A stretch of 52,084 bases of DNA from Branchiostoma floridae. Taxonomy: Eukaryota; Chordata; Leptocardii; Amphioxiformes; Branchiostomatidae. The notes under the pieces are model-generated. The model saw nothing but the letters and a program-made list of their open reading frames with translations. It did not search any database and was not told where the DNA came from. The stretch lies in NCBI RefSeq assembly GCF_000003815.2, contig NW_023365700.1:1-52084 (forward strand), given 5' to 3'. Shown in pieces: positions 10,240-21,208 of this stretch (position 1 is its first letter; every line of letters begins with the position of its first letter). Made by a program: the position numbers and the translations under genes.

Positions 10240-11065
10240 TGAAGAAAAGAAAAACATATTGGAAAATACAGTAGATTACACCTTACCCAAATGAACAATG
10301 ATATGGGGCTCTAAGCGATTTCTATTGTCATTGACAATAATATTGATTTTATATTTCAGACTGAACTGGTCATTTGTTTATGCATGCCAGGCTTCGCTTT
10401 TAGTAAACATATCTATCTAGTAAACCGGCTAGAAGGAAGAGTGGAAAAATTACTGCAGAAAAGATACGAAAAGAGAAACCAAGTAGCATATAGTTCAGGT
10501 ACATTAAGCCATTTTCTTATGTATAACATCATCCCTTTTAAATCTCCTAATTAGTCTACATGTTCTTTTGTAGCAAAACAATCTTCTATGTGGCTCTGAT
10601 ACAGAAACATGTTATATTTTTGAATTATCTATGCACTTACAAATAAATGCAATGTTCATGTTATATTTTGTAATGAAACTAAACCCCTCGAATTAGGTAC
10701 TTCTGTATTCTTGGTGTAAAATTGCAGTAAATCAAGTGTAGTCCTGACTGTGAATTCGGCCATGTTAGTTTGATAATATGAATTGCTTTGTTTATACGCT
10801 CGCTCGCATCGTTTTTTGGGTTCCATTAAGGACTGTACTAGCCAGGGTACCACCCGAAAAGGAGTCGCTCCGGCGTTCATTATACACTATATACAATTGC
10901 TTCACTGCTGTTCCATAGCAGAAGCGAACATAGGAGCAAAATACTATCCGGATAGTACCCAGACCAGGACTGCACCTTTATCACCGAAAAATTAAATGAA
11001 GAGTTAATGAAATAAACGGTTATCTAATCCTTACCAGTTCCTGCGATAACTTGACTAACGTCTAC
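10240..11065. other. upstream region of the lectin gene, no coding exon seen
   Basis: Apart from the degenerate MITE end at 10750-10830, nothing recognisable was found. The promoter and any 5' noncoding exon of the 11066 gene should lie here or further left, but I see no TATA/initiator pair that stands out. Confidence 0.4.
10750..10830. repeat. degenerate MITE end of the same family
   Basis: GGCCATGTTAGTTTGATAAT at 10758 resembles the 9389 family end, and CGCTCGCTCGCATCG with TTTTTTGGGTTCC resembles the inner edge at 51591-51613. No partner end or target duplication was seen nearby. Confidence 0.5.
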
Positions 11066-13036
11066 ATGATGGAGTCTGGGACGGAAAAGCCAGACGGGAA
11101 GGCACTATCAGCCACAGGTAAGACATAAAGAATTGACAGAATGACTAAGTAACCTTAGCTTCCACCTTTATAAACTGCATATGGTGTTATGTAATTTTCA
11201 TATTGGTATATAATAGGTCCCCACATTTAATGTCATTAAAGCCTATTTCAATTCAACGGAGACTCTGGAAAATCCGTAAGTAAACAATAGTAACTGTCAT
11301 TACTAAAAGTTCCTAAAAATCATTGAAAAGCTTTCAAAATACTTAAATACTTTTCAAATGACATCAAGCATTAAGAATGATAAAAAGTAAACACTCAAAA
11401 AATACTTGGTAATTAGGGAGACATAGGTTTCAACTTATCAACTATTGCCTCAAATGGCATGTGCCTTCCAATATTTGAACAGACTCTGTAGCGAGGGCGT
11501 TAACAACGTAATCTACATTTTGTTCATCAATTAATGACTGTTCAGTCGTTAACACGGTAAAAGCAACTGACCGACATTTTGAAAATTTTCCCCTTTTTTA
11601 AAATTAAATGTTATCTTTTCTTATATTATTATATAGATGTAAAGCCTTCGTCGACGTATTTGATTCCCACTTCCTCCTATCAATTCTTAATACATACGAT
11701 CGATAAATTTCAAATTGCATTACTTTATTACGTGACCTTCATCATTCAGGCTTCCTACATAAACTGTCACAATGACTGAAAATCTCAATGACTCATTATT
11801 TATCAACTTTATATAGGTCCGGATCTTTCAACAGAAAACCAAGAGTCTGCGGCCACACTAGTCAGTGAGAACCTCAACCTTACATATACAGCAAGTGATG
11901 GAGATCCACACTGGTCGACGAGCATTTTAAGGACCAATGACTTCAGTGTCCTTTACTCGAAGAACAACCAAACCTCAGACGCAGGGTCTTCTAACATCCA
12001 ACAGGATGACCTGCCATCGTGTGGTATACGTAAAAATCCAGCGTCTCACATGGATACAGATGATCAAGACATAGAAACGGAACAAGAGTCTGAAGTCATG
12101 ACTTTAAACACCAACAACGACGGAACATCTGATGAACAGCATGCTCAAGATGAGACCAGCCATTTTTACGAATTTGACCACATCGAACCGTACTCTGTTG
12201 CCTACACTTGTAGGGATGGAACAAATCGCGAGGAAGTGTCTTCAAGAGCGACAGGGTCTCTTCAATGTACAGTAATTGGTACGGGCGTAACCATGAAACC
12301 TCAGGCGGAGTCAACAAGCAGTACCTTTGTCGAAAATCGCCCTTCAGAAGACACTATGGATGTCTCCGATGACAATGGTCCCCGGGCTCCCCCGGCCAGC
12401 CTTCATGGCAACGCGGGTGTATGTAAGCCTCAGAATCCTCCCGACGGTCTTCGTCCAAATCCGATTTATGCTTCTAGTGGTCGTCAACAGGCAAAGAATG
12501 GTACGACGGCCTTTACTATCATTAGTAATGTTTTGTGTTGCTTTCACTATTTCGATCCTAATTGCTGTCCATGGCTGTTCTGTGCAATGGTAATTATGGG
12601 CCCCCATTTTCTGTTAAGATTTTAGGAGTGGGATTGCACATTTTCATAAATTGCCTCTCGAACTGCCTGTTTGTATGAATATAAGTCAAGTCGCCACCAT
12701 GCCTTGTAAATATATGTCCCAATAAAAAAAAAGCTGCCTGTCAGTACATTTTAATTCTACCTGCTTTTGTGTCGTAAGTCCGAAGTTACAAAATGTGAGC
12801 AAAACTTCAAAGCATCGGGTAAGGGATTAAGTCTGCTTTCTCTGATTCTTTATTTTTTGTTTCTGTTCATGATTATTCTTATCTGCACACTGATTTTAAT
12901 TTTGTTGGACTCCACAGGTCCTTGTTCTACCGGATGTATTCTCTGCACCATTGCCATCAGTTTCCTGATAGGATCGACTATTGCAGGAATTTCCATAGGG
13001 CTGTATCTCAACACACAAAGAAACGGCATACAAATG
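11066..13036 (+). other. Lectin gene: exons 1-3, cytoplasmic tail and transmembrane segment
   Basis: Exon 2 alone (684 nt) encodes most of the tail. It is acidic and Ser/Thr-rich, with [15 protein letters not shown] and [13 protein letters not shown] fits the NPxY consensus read by PTB-domain adaptors in endocytosis; EPYSVAY has two tyrosines three residues apart and could be a phosphotyrosine site. Exon 2 ends at AAAGAATG before GTACGA. Exon 3 then supplies [20 protein letters not shown] and the rest of a roughly 25-residue hydrophobic span, followed by NTQRNG on the outside. The junction codon (G + GT) keeps the frame. Confidence 0.85.
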
Positions 13037-16000
13037 GTAAGGTGTGAAATCATGAATAGAAACTCATTTACATGTATTTTTCATGCTGAATATCACGTAG
13101 CACCTAATCCTGCAACTGGATATGATTATGAAAATGATCAGAAGTTCCGAGATATCCGAAACTTCTGACCGTTTCCAAAATTACAGCACATTGCTTGAGT
13201 GACAGCTACTGGGCACATATAGCTAGATAGCTGGCCGATCAACAAAAAATTAGTTATATTTTTTCATCAAAGCTAACATCAATTATCTACCTTTGATGAT
13301 GTCCGCTGCATTTATGAACAGATATGGGGTACATTCATGAACAGATATGGGGGGGGGGGGGGGGTAGCTAGACCCAATAACGTGAAGACCAAGTTCTTTC
13401 AGATCATTAAAACTGAAAAAAATCATGTCTTTCTTCAGCCCAATTCTACCCAAGGGTCCAGAAACCAGACTGAGTTCAAGGCTATAACCATCGCCAGCTC
13501 TGCTGGTGAAAATCGCACCGTTCCTGTCATCACTGAAGGTAAGTATATGCTTGTCTGTTTGTCTTGATATTCAGCAGACACACACTTAGCTTAATTGGTA
13601 AATATACATGACACCTGCTGTTCCGAACCAGCTCTGCTAATATTTAAGTATATTTGTCCATTTTTCTTCACATTATTATGTATTTCATCACACGTACACA
13701 CACAAACACAAACATTAACCTTTTTAAACCGGGCACCTTTAATGGGGCACATTTAACATTACAGACCATTCTGCCGTCGCCAGCTCTTTGCGCACCAGAC
13801 CCTTCACTCTCCACAGCACTCATGGTAAGTATACTTTTATTGACATTTGTTATTGCATTTCATCACGATCACGTACATAGGAATACACACTCATACACAT
13901 ACACAATCCAACACATTCAAAATGCACTACATTTGGTGCCACATAGCCTGCTATATGCACAGCACAGAGAATGAAACACAGAAAGACACTCGCACACTGT
14001 ACCTTTAACATTAGCTATATTTAACGTTATAGACCCTGCTGTCGTTGTCAGCTCTGGTAGCACCAACATCTCTACTCGGAGTACTCCCCACAGCACTGTT
14101 TGTGAGTACATATGTCTTAATATTTAGCATTTATTATATCGCATACACAAGCCCACATGTACCTTGAATTGGCTACATAAACGTTACAGGACCCATCCAT
14201 GCCACACTGAGCTCTACTTGCACAAATGTCTTCATTTGTGGCGTAGGCAAACTTGATATGTGTGTTGAGCTGGTAAATATTGCTAGTGTCAGCCACGGTA
14301 AGCACGGCATCTTACCACCCTTGCTTTAGGACATAGCATTCGTTCTTGCTAGCTGGGTGTCATAGTCCCTCCCCGCTTGGTGGGATCGTTCCTTCATGGG
14401 TGTGATTGATCAACGTTCCTGTGAATTTTCTTTCTGATTGGATCCGGTGACGGATGTTTATACAATACCATCAGACACCTAGAGATTAATTAGAAACCCG
14501 ACTTGCGACCCTTCTATGTGTTACGACCTCATAACATATATGGTTACATATATCCATCACTTGAACTGTGTTTGAGAGATCTTCAGTGGAGTAGCCGGCT
14601 GTTTTTTATAGTTTCGATATGCAAGAGTCATATCATATCTTTATTGTAGTGGCTGATATATGTAACATGTGACATATGTGAACATTACAATGACTTTGAC
14701 AAAAACAATTATTTCCATTTGAAACCTACACTTATTCAAAAAAGTGATCAGAGATTTTGTTTAGTTAAACCAAAAAATACATCTCTTTATATTACCCACT
14801 TCTAATACCTTATTCTAATACCTTAATTTAGTAGGCATGACTTCTAACCTACCCTTATCCCTAAGCTTTATTTATTGCCAAGTCTGTTTGTTTTGCGTTT
14901 TTAAAAAAGCCAATATTGTGGTTTTGTTACGTACTTGTAAATAGTTATCATCTGATGCATGTACTACTGGGGCAAATTATATGTATGTATGGTACCCAAT
15001 ATCAGGAATATTGACTGGGATACCATCTGTATTTCTTTGTTGCAAATTTCAATAAAGTATGAATTACATTAAAAGCTATTCTGTTCATAATTTTCTAATG
15101 TTCAGTATGATAATTAGTGGTTGTATCTACTACTCAAAGTCCTTACTACTTTCACATAGACCTGACTGAGCCTACCAGTGGACCATGCCAACATAGGTTG
15201 TGCCTTGGTAAAGATGGCGACTTCAACTCCACCTGTGCCCCTGGACGGACTGGACCAAACTGTCAGCAAGGTAAATAAGCATCCTTGCCATAACAGGACA
15301 CATGGGTTGGATGCCGTATGAAGTAAGAGGGGAGGGAGCAGTAGTTGCTCTGTGGAACAGACTTATCAGTATGCCAAAAGACTGACTTATTGCAATTTCA
15401 AATAAACGTTGATGGGGGACCTCCAGAATCATGTCCCCTAAGTCGAGGACGTACAGAAAATATTTCCTTTAGCTTGAGAAAAGAGAAACTGTTTGCTATG
15501 TGCAAACAAGAATGGACTTATAGCGTATGATATAAAGCTAACCTTCAAATATACAAATTGTTTAGAGATGCATATTGTACAGAAAGTTATGTCACCATGA
15601 AACTTCGAAAAAGTTGGGGTTGTCTGAAGTTGTAACTTTCATAAATCGATCCTGAGCCAAATGAACAAGAGAACTGTACACATATTACATTACCTGTTTG
15701 AACATATCTCACCTTCAGCTGCAATTACATGGTGCATATTTCTGTTTTTACATGATGCATATTTTTGCAGGCTGGCTGTGTAAAGGGCAGGACACTGAAA
15801 TAAAATTGAATCCAATCAATCAATCATTCATTCATACATATAGGTTCATACAGACAATTAGCAACAATTCGTTTTTTTCTCTTTCTAGTTTCTTAGACAC
15901 AGATCCGTTTGCCGGAAAATGTACTAACCTGGATCGACCGGACACAACTGTCAGAATCAGGTGTTCTTTTAGAAGTTTTCAAATGTTGAGATACTCTAAT

Positions 16001-19000
16001 ACTCTGCTCCCCCTGTTCATTTTTTAATCATGCTGGAATTTGTAACAATAAGTTTCCCCATTGTTGCATAGACGTGGATGAGTGCATTGTCATTGAAAAG
16101 CCATGTCTACATGGACACTGTGCAAGCCAAGATGGCGGATACAAATGTACCTGCTCTCCTGGGTGGACAGGACAGACCTGTCAGCAAGGTGAGTTCTTTC
16201 AGAGCGGTCATCTACACGATGACGATGACGTGTATCGATGAAAAAAAACATACAGGGGTTATCTTTTGGCTTGGCTTTGTTTTCTTTGGAATCCAAATTG
16301 TCTTCAGTCTGAATTGTCTTACAACCTTTCCTATTGGACATCTGAAATTGTCTTCATTCATAGTTAGAGTATAAAAGACCTGTTTCTTCCAGATCTCTTC
16401 AGGTCACTGACGAAGGATAGTGGATTCTATCCGAAACGTCTGACCGTTTCAAAACCATATCCAGTTGCTTGAGTAACTATTTTTGGCGTTATCTTTAGGC
16501 CTTTTTGTACCGTGAATACCAGACATTGGCTCTTCTTCAATTGGCATACCAATAGTTTGACTGCAGAAAATAGGTAGTACCTTCCTAATGAATTGTTGTT
16601 CTTTATCAGACATAAATGAATGTGCCCGTAAACCATGTCAACATGGACGCTGTGAGAACAAAGATGGCGGATACAAATGTACCTGCTCATTCGGATGGAC
16701 TGGACACAATTGTCAGCAAGGCGAGTTTTCTTTTGGAAATCTTTAAAGTTGTTTAAAGAAAGCTGTTGAAAATTTTCTCAGTTGTTCTATTCTCTGCTTC
16801 CCTTTCTTTTAAAACATTCTTTGGTCAGGTCCATTTAGTGACAGTAAATATTTGTATTAACGAACAGACATCAATGAGTGCGTTGAAAAGAAATGTTTGC
16901 ATGGACGCTGTGTGAACAAAGATGGTGGTTACAACTGTACCTGCTCACCTGGATGGACTGGACAGAACTGTCAGCAAGGTGCTTTAAATAACTTCTTATT
17001 CCTTTTTGAAAATTATTCTTGTAAAGTAATATAGATATTTCTTCATCTTCTTTAAAGACTAGATTTCTTGCACAATGTACCTAATAACTCTAGCTGCGAT
17101 TGGGTTAAAAATTCTGCTCAAAGAAATATCATTTTAATATAAAACAGACATTGATGAGTGTACTAGCCAACCTTGCCAACATGGACGCTGTGTGGACAAA
17201 GATGGCGGATACAAATGCACCTGCTCACTCGGGTGGACTGGGCACAACTGCCAGCATGGTGTGTTCCTTTAAATTTCTTGCAACTATTTACGTTTTCGAA
17301 TGAAAGCTCATCAGATTCTGTGTTCGTAGAAACAAGCTTTACTAAACAATACAAAAACATTCACCCTAAATTTTCAGAAAATCATAGAATGGATATGGAT
17401 ATGTTTCCTTTATCCGTGCTCTCGGCAGACGGTTTCATAGAGTATATCATAGAGCTAAAGGGCTAAACGTGATGGAATTTTCGCCCAAATCCTAGTCAGA
17501 CTTGTCATTTTTTGAGAGAACGCTGTTCGGCGATTCCAACGTGGGCTAGTTTCGGTAATGCCGGGAGATATTTTGGCGCACAGAAACTATCTATTTCGTC
17601 TATACTTAAGTTAATGTTAAAACTCTCCACCTTTACCGCCCTCTCAAGAAAATAAACCAATTGTTGTGTCAATGCCAATTTAAAGTCTTAGATGCTCTTT
17701 ACTTCATCTCCGTAACCATTATCGGGTCCAGCCTAAGCCTATTTTTTCTGGATAATGCATTAAAAACCACGCTGAGGCGATATGTGTATTCTAATGAAAT
17801 AGACAAATGATGAATCGAAATAATTCCTTTCACGGCCACGTCAGATTGGATCTGTAGTCTTCAAAGAGTCCAGTTTCAACAGAAATCCCATCCTTTATCT
17901 TCATTGATCATTGTTCTCTCTGCCGTAGCCCCAAAATGCCAGCTTGGGTGGAGCGAGTACAACAGTCACTGCTACAAGCTGATGAAAGAGACGGTCGGAG
18001 TTCTCACAGCGAAGGAACGGTGCAGACGAATGGGTGCAAAACTAGCTTCTGTCAAGGACAGTCAGGAGAACAAATTTATTGCAAGTACCATAAAAGGTAA
18101 AGTATAGTATGTGGAGAGGGACAACCTCAAGCCAACCGTTCAAACTTACGCCACATCTTCAAAAAAGACGCTGGAGCCGCATGTTCCCCGTTTAGGAACT
18201 TTATTCGAACCAACACACAACCAGTCACGAAACTTGGTTCCAAGGGCCTCTTCAGGACAAAAGGATTTTATCCAATGTGTCTAAGGAGCGGTAAAGGATG
18301 GTGTAATCCATCCCTCTGAAAACACCACTTTTTCTCTCCAGCTTCAGTCAGCTAACAAATTTTACGCCTATTAGGAATGAGAAAAGTCGTATTAAACGCA
18401 TTTCCCAAGAACAAAACGTCCAGCCGGGAATGTCAGAAATCGGACCAGTGACCGAGGCAGTATCATATCTCTCAATGAGCGACAAAACAGTAATTGTAAT
18501 TGTAAATCAAAATCATTGAACGATCATTCAGGAATCATTCATAGACATTTGAAACCATTGAAAGACCATCGCAAGACATTGAGCTCAGTCTAAAAGACCG
18601 CTGAGAGATTGGACTAAATTTTAATTTTTTTCTGTAGAATTAGCAGTTTTGCATTCGGAATATGTGACATACCTCTCACTAGCGTATGTTAGGCCACACC
18701 AATTTAATTACTTGGTTCACGGATTTTTCCATAAAAAATATGGAGCGAAAGGGCGAAATGAAAATAAAAATTGTAAAATGGTTGGGGTAAAGGTAACGGC
18801 TAATGCAAAACATAAAGAAAAAAAGTTTTCAGCTTGAAAAAAGTACAAAAACACTATTATTGTACAGTAACAGCACATGTACCCACACTTTAAGGAGCTT
18901 ATTGTATAAAGGCCAATTTGCTACACCAGAAACTTGGTGATTGGTTTCATTGATGGTGAAAATTTGCTGAGCGGTAATTTTTATTTTCATTTTTTTTCCA

Positions 19001-21208
19001 AAAAATAGGAGCAAGCGAATCCGTGAACCAAGAAATTAAATTGGTGTGGCCTTACGTTCTCCTAACCGTTTTAAATGTGGAACTGTCCTGAAGACTTTCC
19101 TAGTTTGAATTTTTCGTTTGGCCACTTTTTTTCAGGATTTCTTTCAGAATATTCGTTGTCCTTGTAGGAAAAGAAAAATAATGTTCCTAACCCCTCCCAA
19201 CAATAAGCGTACATCTTGACGTATTATTATAACGACAATGACAATGAAATTTATGGCAAATTCATGCCCGATTTGGGCTTAGTGCAGTAAGTTTGGTACA
19301 AAGGGAGTAAACTTAAAGCTATACTATATTATAGTTGACATGCCTCTTCTCTTGATCTCTTCTCTATATTGTGAAGTAGACGTGATATGACTGTCGTGCA
19401 GTTAGTTAGTAAGGGCTATTGCCTTAGAATCGAAAGTATATTACTTCGAATCTTGTGACCTTTGAGTATAAAACTGGTGTGTTGTGCCTTAAAGATGCAG
19501 AGAAGTCCACTGTCTGGATTGGACTAGTCCTGCAAAAAAGAGGATATGAATGGACGGATGGGACATCTTTGTCTTACACAAACTGGGCTGAGGGTAGGCC
19601 GGAGAAGAGCTGGAGACTCCCCAGACGAGAGCGCTGCGTCGCCATTTTTAGTAAGGTGTGAATTATTGTTCTTTTTTCTGTTACAAATACATTAACCAAG
19701 GAGACAATGCTTTTGTTGCCGATTTCTCTCTCTCTCTTCACAAAATAAGTCTATTAGTAAGAAGATATAGTCAAATATTTATAACAAGCCCCCTATTGTT
19801 TACATTTTCTGTTATTTCTTTAGGTAAAATGAGATTTTTCAGCCAATAAAATCAATTAATGACGTCATTATTACACCCATATTACGTTATAATGATATCA
19901 AAAGTTGAGCGATTTTAGAAATGAGCCGAAATGCCAAAAAAGCCCTGTCTGGATTGGGTTAACCCAGATGTACTCGAGCTCATGCACCTGAATATCAAGG
20001 CTGAACGCTGGGAGTTCATCTGACGTCAACAGTTCCAAAATTAGCGAGAATATAGTCTTCCCGTGGCAACCTGTTCAAAAATTCAAACATGAGCTACAAT
20101 ACAAAGACTTCAGTCCAGAATTCAATGTCAAAAATGTGTAAGAATTGACCCTAGCTTCCACTGACATCCACGTGTGACATGGACAAGTCCAAAAACAACG
20201 ACGTTAAAAAGAAGTGCGTAATCAGTCAAGTCCGAAAAATGAAATTTCCCCAGTACGAGAAGGAACTCTTGCAAGTCATCCCATGTAGATAGCAAAGTAC
20301 ACCAGTCCGAATCACATCAAAATGTATGATTTTTGTATAGTCGACACAATCCAAACATTCAATTTAGAAAAGAACCTTTGTGCATGAATAGATTCTCTGA
20401 GTGACACTCTTGTATTATAGTAGGACAGGTGCTGGGAGAGGACGCGATGTTGTAAGGCTAGCTGATTGGCTGAAAATTCGATTGAATTACCCACCTGCAA
20501 AGCCTCACGGAGCTCGGAGCCAGTTGGGACCCTACCATCCTGGCGTGAACGACCACAAAATCAATCGCCATGGGAATTTTGGAATCAACCAAAGAAATAC
20601 ACCCCTCCAACATACCAAAATAAATTTGAAGTAGTTTGTGCCAAAATTGTGGGTTGGGTTTCTTGAGTTAATGTCTAATGCACATCAATCTGTTGGTCCT
20701 TTCCCTGTAATACAGGGACACACGAGTCCAAAACGTACATTTTTGGTCAGAAAGCCACCAAAAAACTCGATTTTTAGCTCTGACCGGAGGAAGAGGAGGA
20801 GGAGAAGAAGAAGAAATAAATTTATGGAAAGATACATTTCACTCCCATAACTTCGGTATGGTGAAGTCCTCGAGTAAGATCTTATGAAACGATGAGTTAC
20901 ATTGGAAAAGAAGGCAACGGCATTTGAAAAAAAAAATGAATATGTCATATACCACTAAGAATAGAAACTGATTAAATGCTGTATCGATACCAACGCGAGT
21001 TTAGGACGGTTACCTTTTAAATAATATTTTCCTAAATTTTCAATAGAACCACAAGGATAACTGGTGGCCTAACGCCAAAAAAAGGATAGCGGGACAATGG
21101 ATCGACATGAGCTGCAGCTCGAAGGTCCCCTACATTTGCAAGAAACGAAGTGATGATAACAAGATCACAAAATCAGGCAGACAAAACAACATTGCATTCA
21201 AGAAGTAA
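11066..21208 (+). CDS. Type II membrane receptor: cytoplasmic NPIY tail, TM, stalk, 5 EGF, C-type lectin domain
   Basis: Fifteen coding exons: 11066-11117, 11817-12500, 12918-13036, 13439-13538, 13765-13824, 14033-14101, 14190-14297, 15160-15270, 16072-16188, 16610-16720, 16868-16978, 17148-17258, 17929-18096, 19495-19655, 21047-21208. They sum to 2244 nt, giving 747 residues and a TAA stop. Nearly all introns are phase 1, so modules can be swapped without frame loss. Residues: tail 1-250 with EPYSVAY at 141-147 and NPIY at 232-235; TM about 252-276; Ser/Thr stalk to 397; EGF modules 398-584; lectin domain 585-735. No signal peptide is seen, which fits type II topology. Role inferred: cell-surface recognition, with endocytosis through NPxY. 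The start is the first of two adjacent ATGs (11066, 11069); an upstream noncoding exon cannot be excluded. I know of no standard gene symbol. Confidence 0.87.
13439..14297 (+). other. Lectin gene: exons 4-7, duplicated Ser/Thr stalk exons
   Basis: Four small exons of 100, 60, 69 and 108 nt. Exons 5, 6 and 7 are all phase 1-1 and start with similar peptides ([25 protein letters not shown]), and their acceptor regions all resemble AACGTTAcAG. This suggests exon duplication. Several N-x-S/T sites and many Ser/Thr are consistent with a glycosylated stalk. Exon 7 adds three cysteines. The intron ahead of exon 4 contains a run of G at 13351-13364. Confidence 0.75.
15160..17258 (+). other. Lectin gene: exons 8-12, five EGF modules, one exon each
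   Basis: Exons 9-12 each encode one calcium-binding-type EGF with D-[IV]-[DN]-E-C at the start and all six cysteines, e.g. [10 protein letters not shown]...HGRC...YNCTC...NC. Exon 8 encodes [10 protein letters not shown]...RLC...FNSTC...NC, which keeps four of six cysteines and lacks the DxxEC calcium motif. All are phase 1-1 and 111 nt (117 for exon 9), so they were probably made by tandem duplication. The exon ending at 16720 uses a GC donor. Confidence 0.9.
15905..15963 (+). pseudogene. Decayed EGF exon between exons 8 and 9
   Basis: The stretch AATGTACTAACCTGGAT, then GACCGGACACAACTGTCAG and TCAGGTG, lines up with the 3' half of the intact EGF exons (TGTACCTGC...CCTGGATGGACTGGACACAACTGTCAGCAAGGTG). 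The 5' half (DINEC and HGRC) is gone and there are small indels, so it cannot be spliced in frame. It sits in the 15271-16071 intron in the same orientation as its neighbours. Confidence 0.7.
17929..21208 (+). other. Lectin gene: exons 13-15, C-type lectin-like domain
   Basis: Exon 13 gives [16 protein letters not shown] and [15 protein letters not shown]; exon 14 gives [20 protein letters not shown] and NWAEGRPEK then RCVAIFSK; exon 15 gives WWPN...[18 protein letters not shown] and the stop. Six cysteines match the long-form fold. The Ca2+/sugar positions are altered: GRPEK stands where mannose- and galactose-type lectins have EPN or QPD, and WID stands for WND. Calcium-dependent sugar binding is therefore doubtful; protein or other ligands are more likely. 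Exon 14 is taken to start at 19495 because that keeps phase 1. Confidence 0.88.
18692..19051. mobile_element. Harbinger-like MITE (GGCCACACCAATTT family), 360 bp
   Basis: Inverted ends match over about 35 bp with one or two differences (GGCCACACCAATTTAATT, then CTTGGTTCACGGATT). TTA flanks both sides (18689-18691, 19052-19054). It lies in the intron between lectin exons 13 and 14. Related ends are at 43717, 43962 and 44979. Confidence 0.92.

Noticed and set aside
12501-12593. A hydrophobic stretch in another frame right after the tail exon, suggesting a frameshifted transmembrane segment
   Set aside because: A donor at 12501 and an acceptor at 12917 join in phase to a better transmembrane exon, so no frameshift is needed.
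20685-20948. Open frames over the purine-rich run near 20800
   Set aside because: Low-complexity GGA/GAA tract inside a lectin intron; no homology is recognisable.
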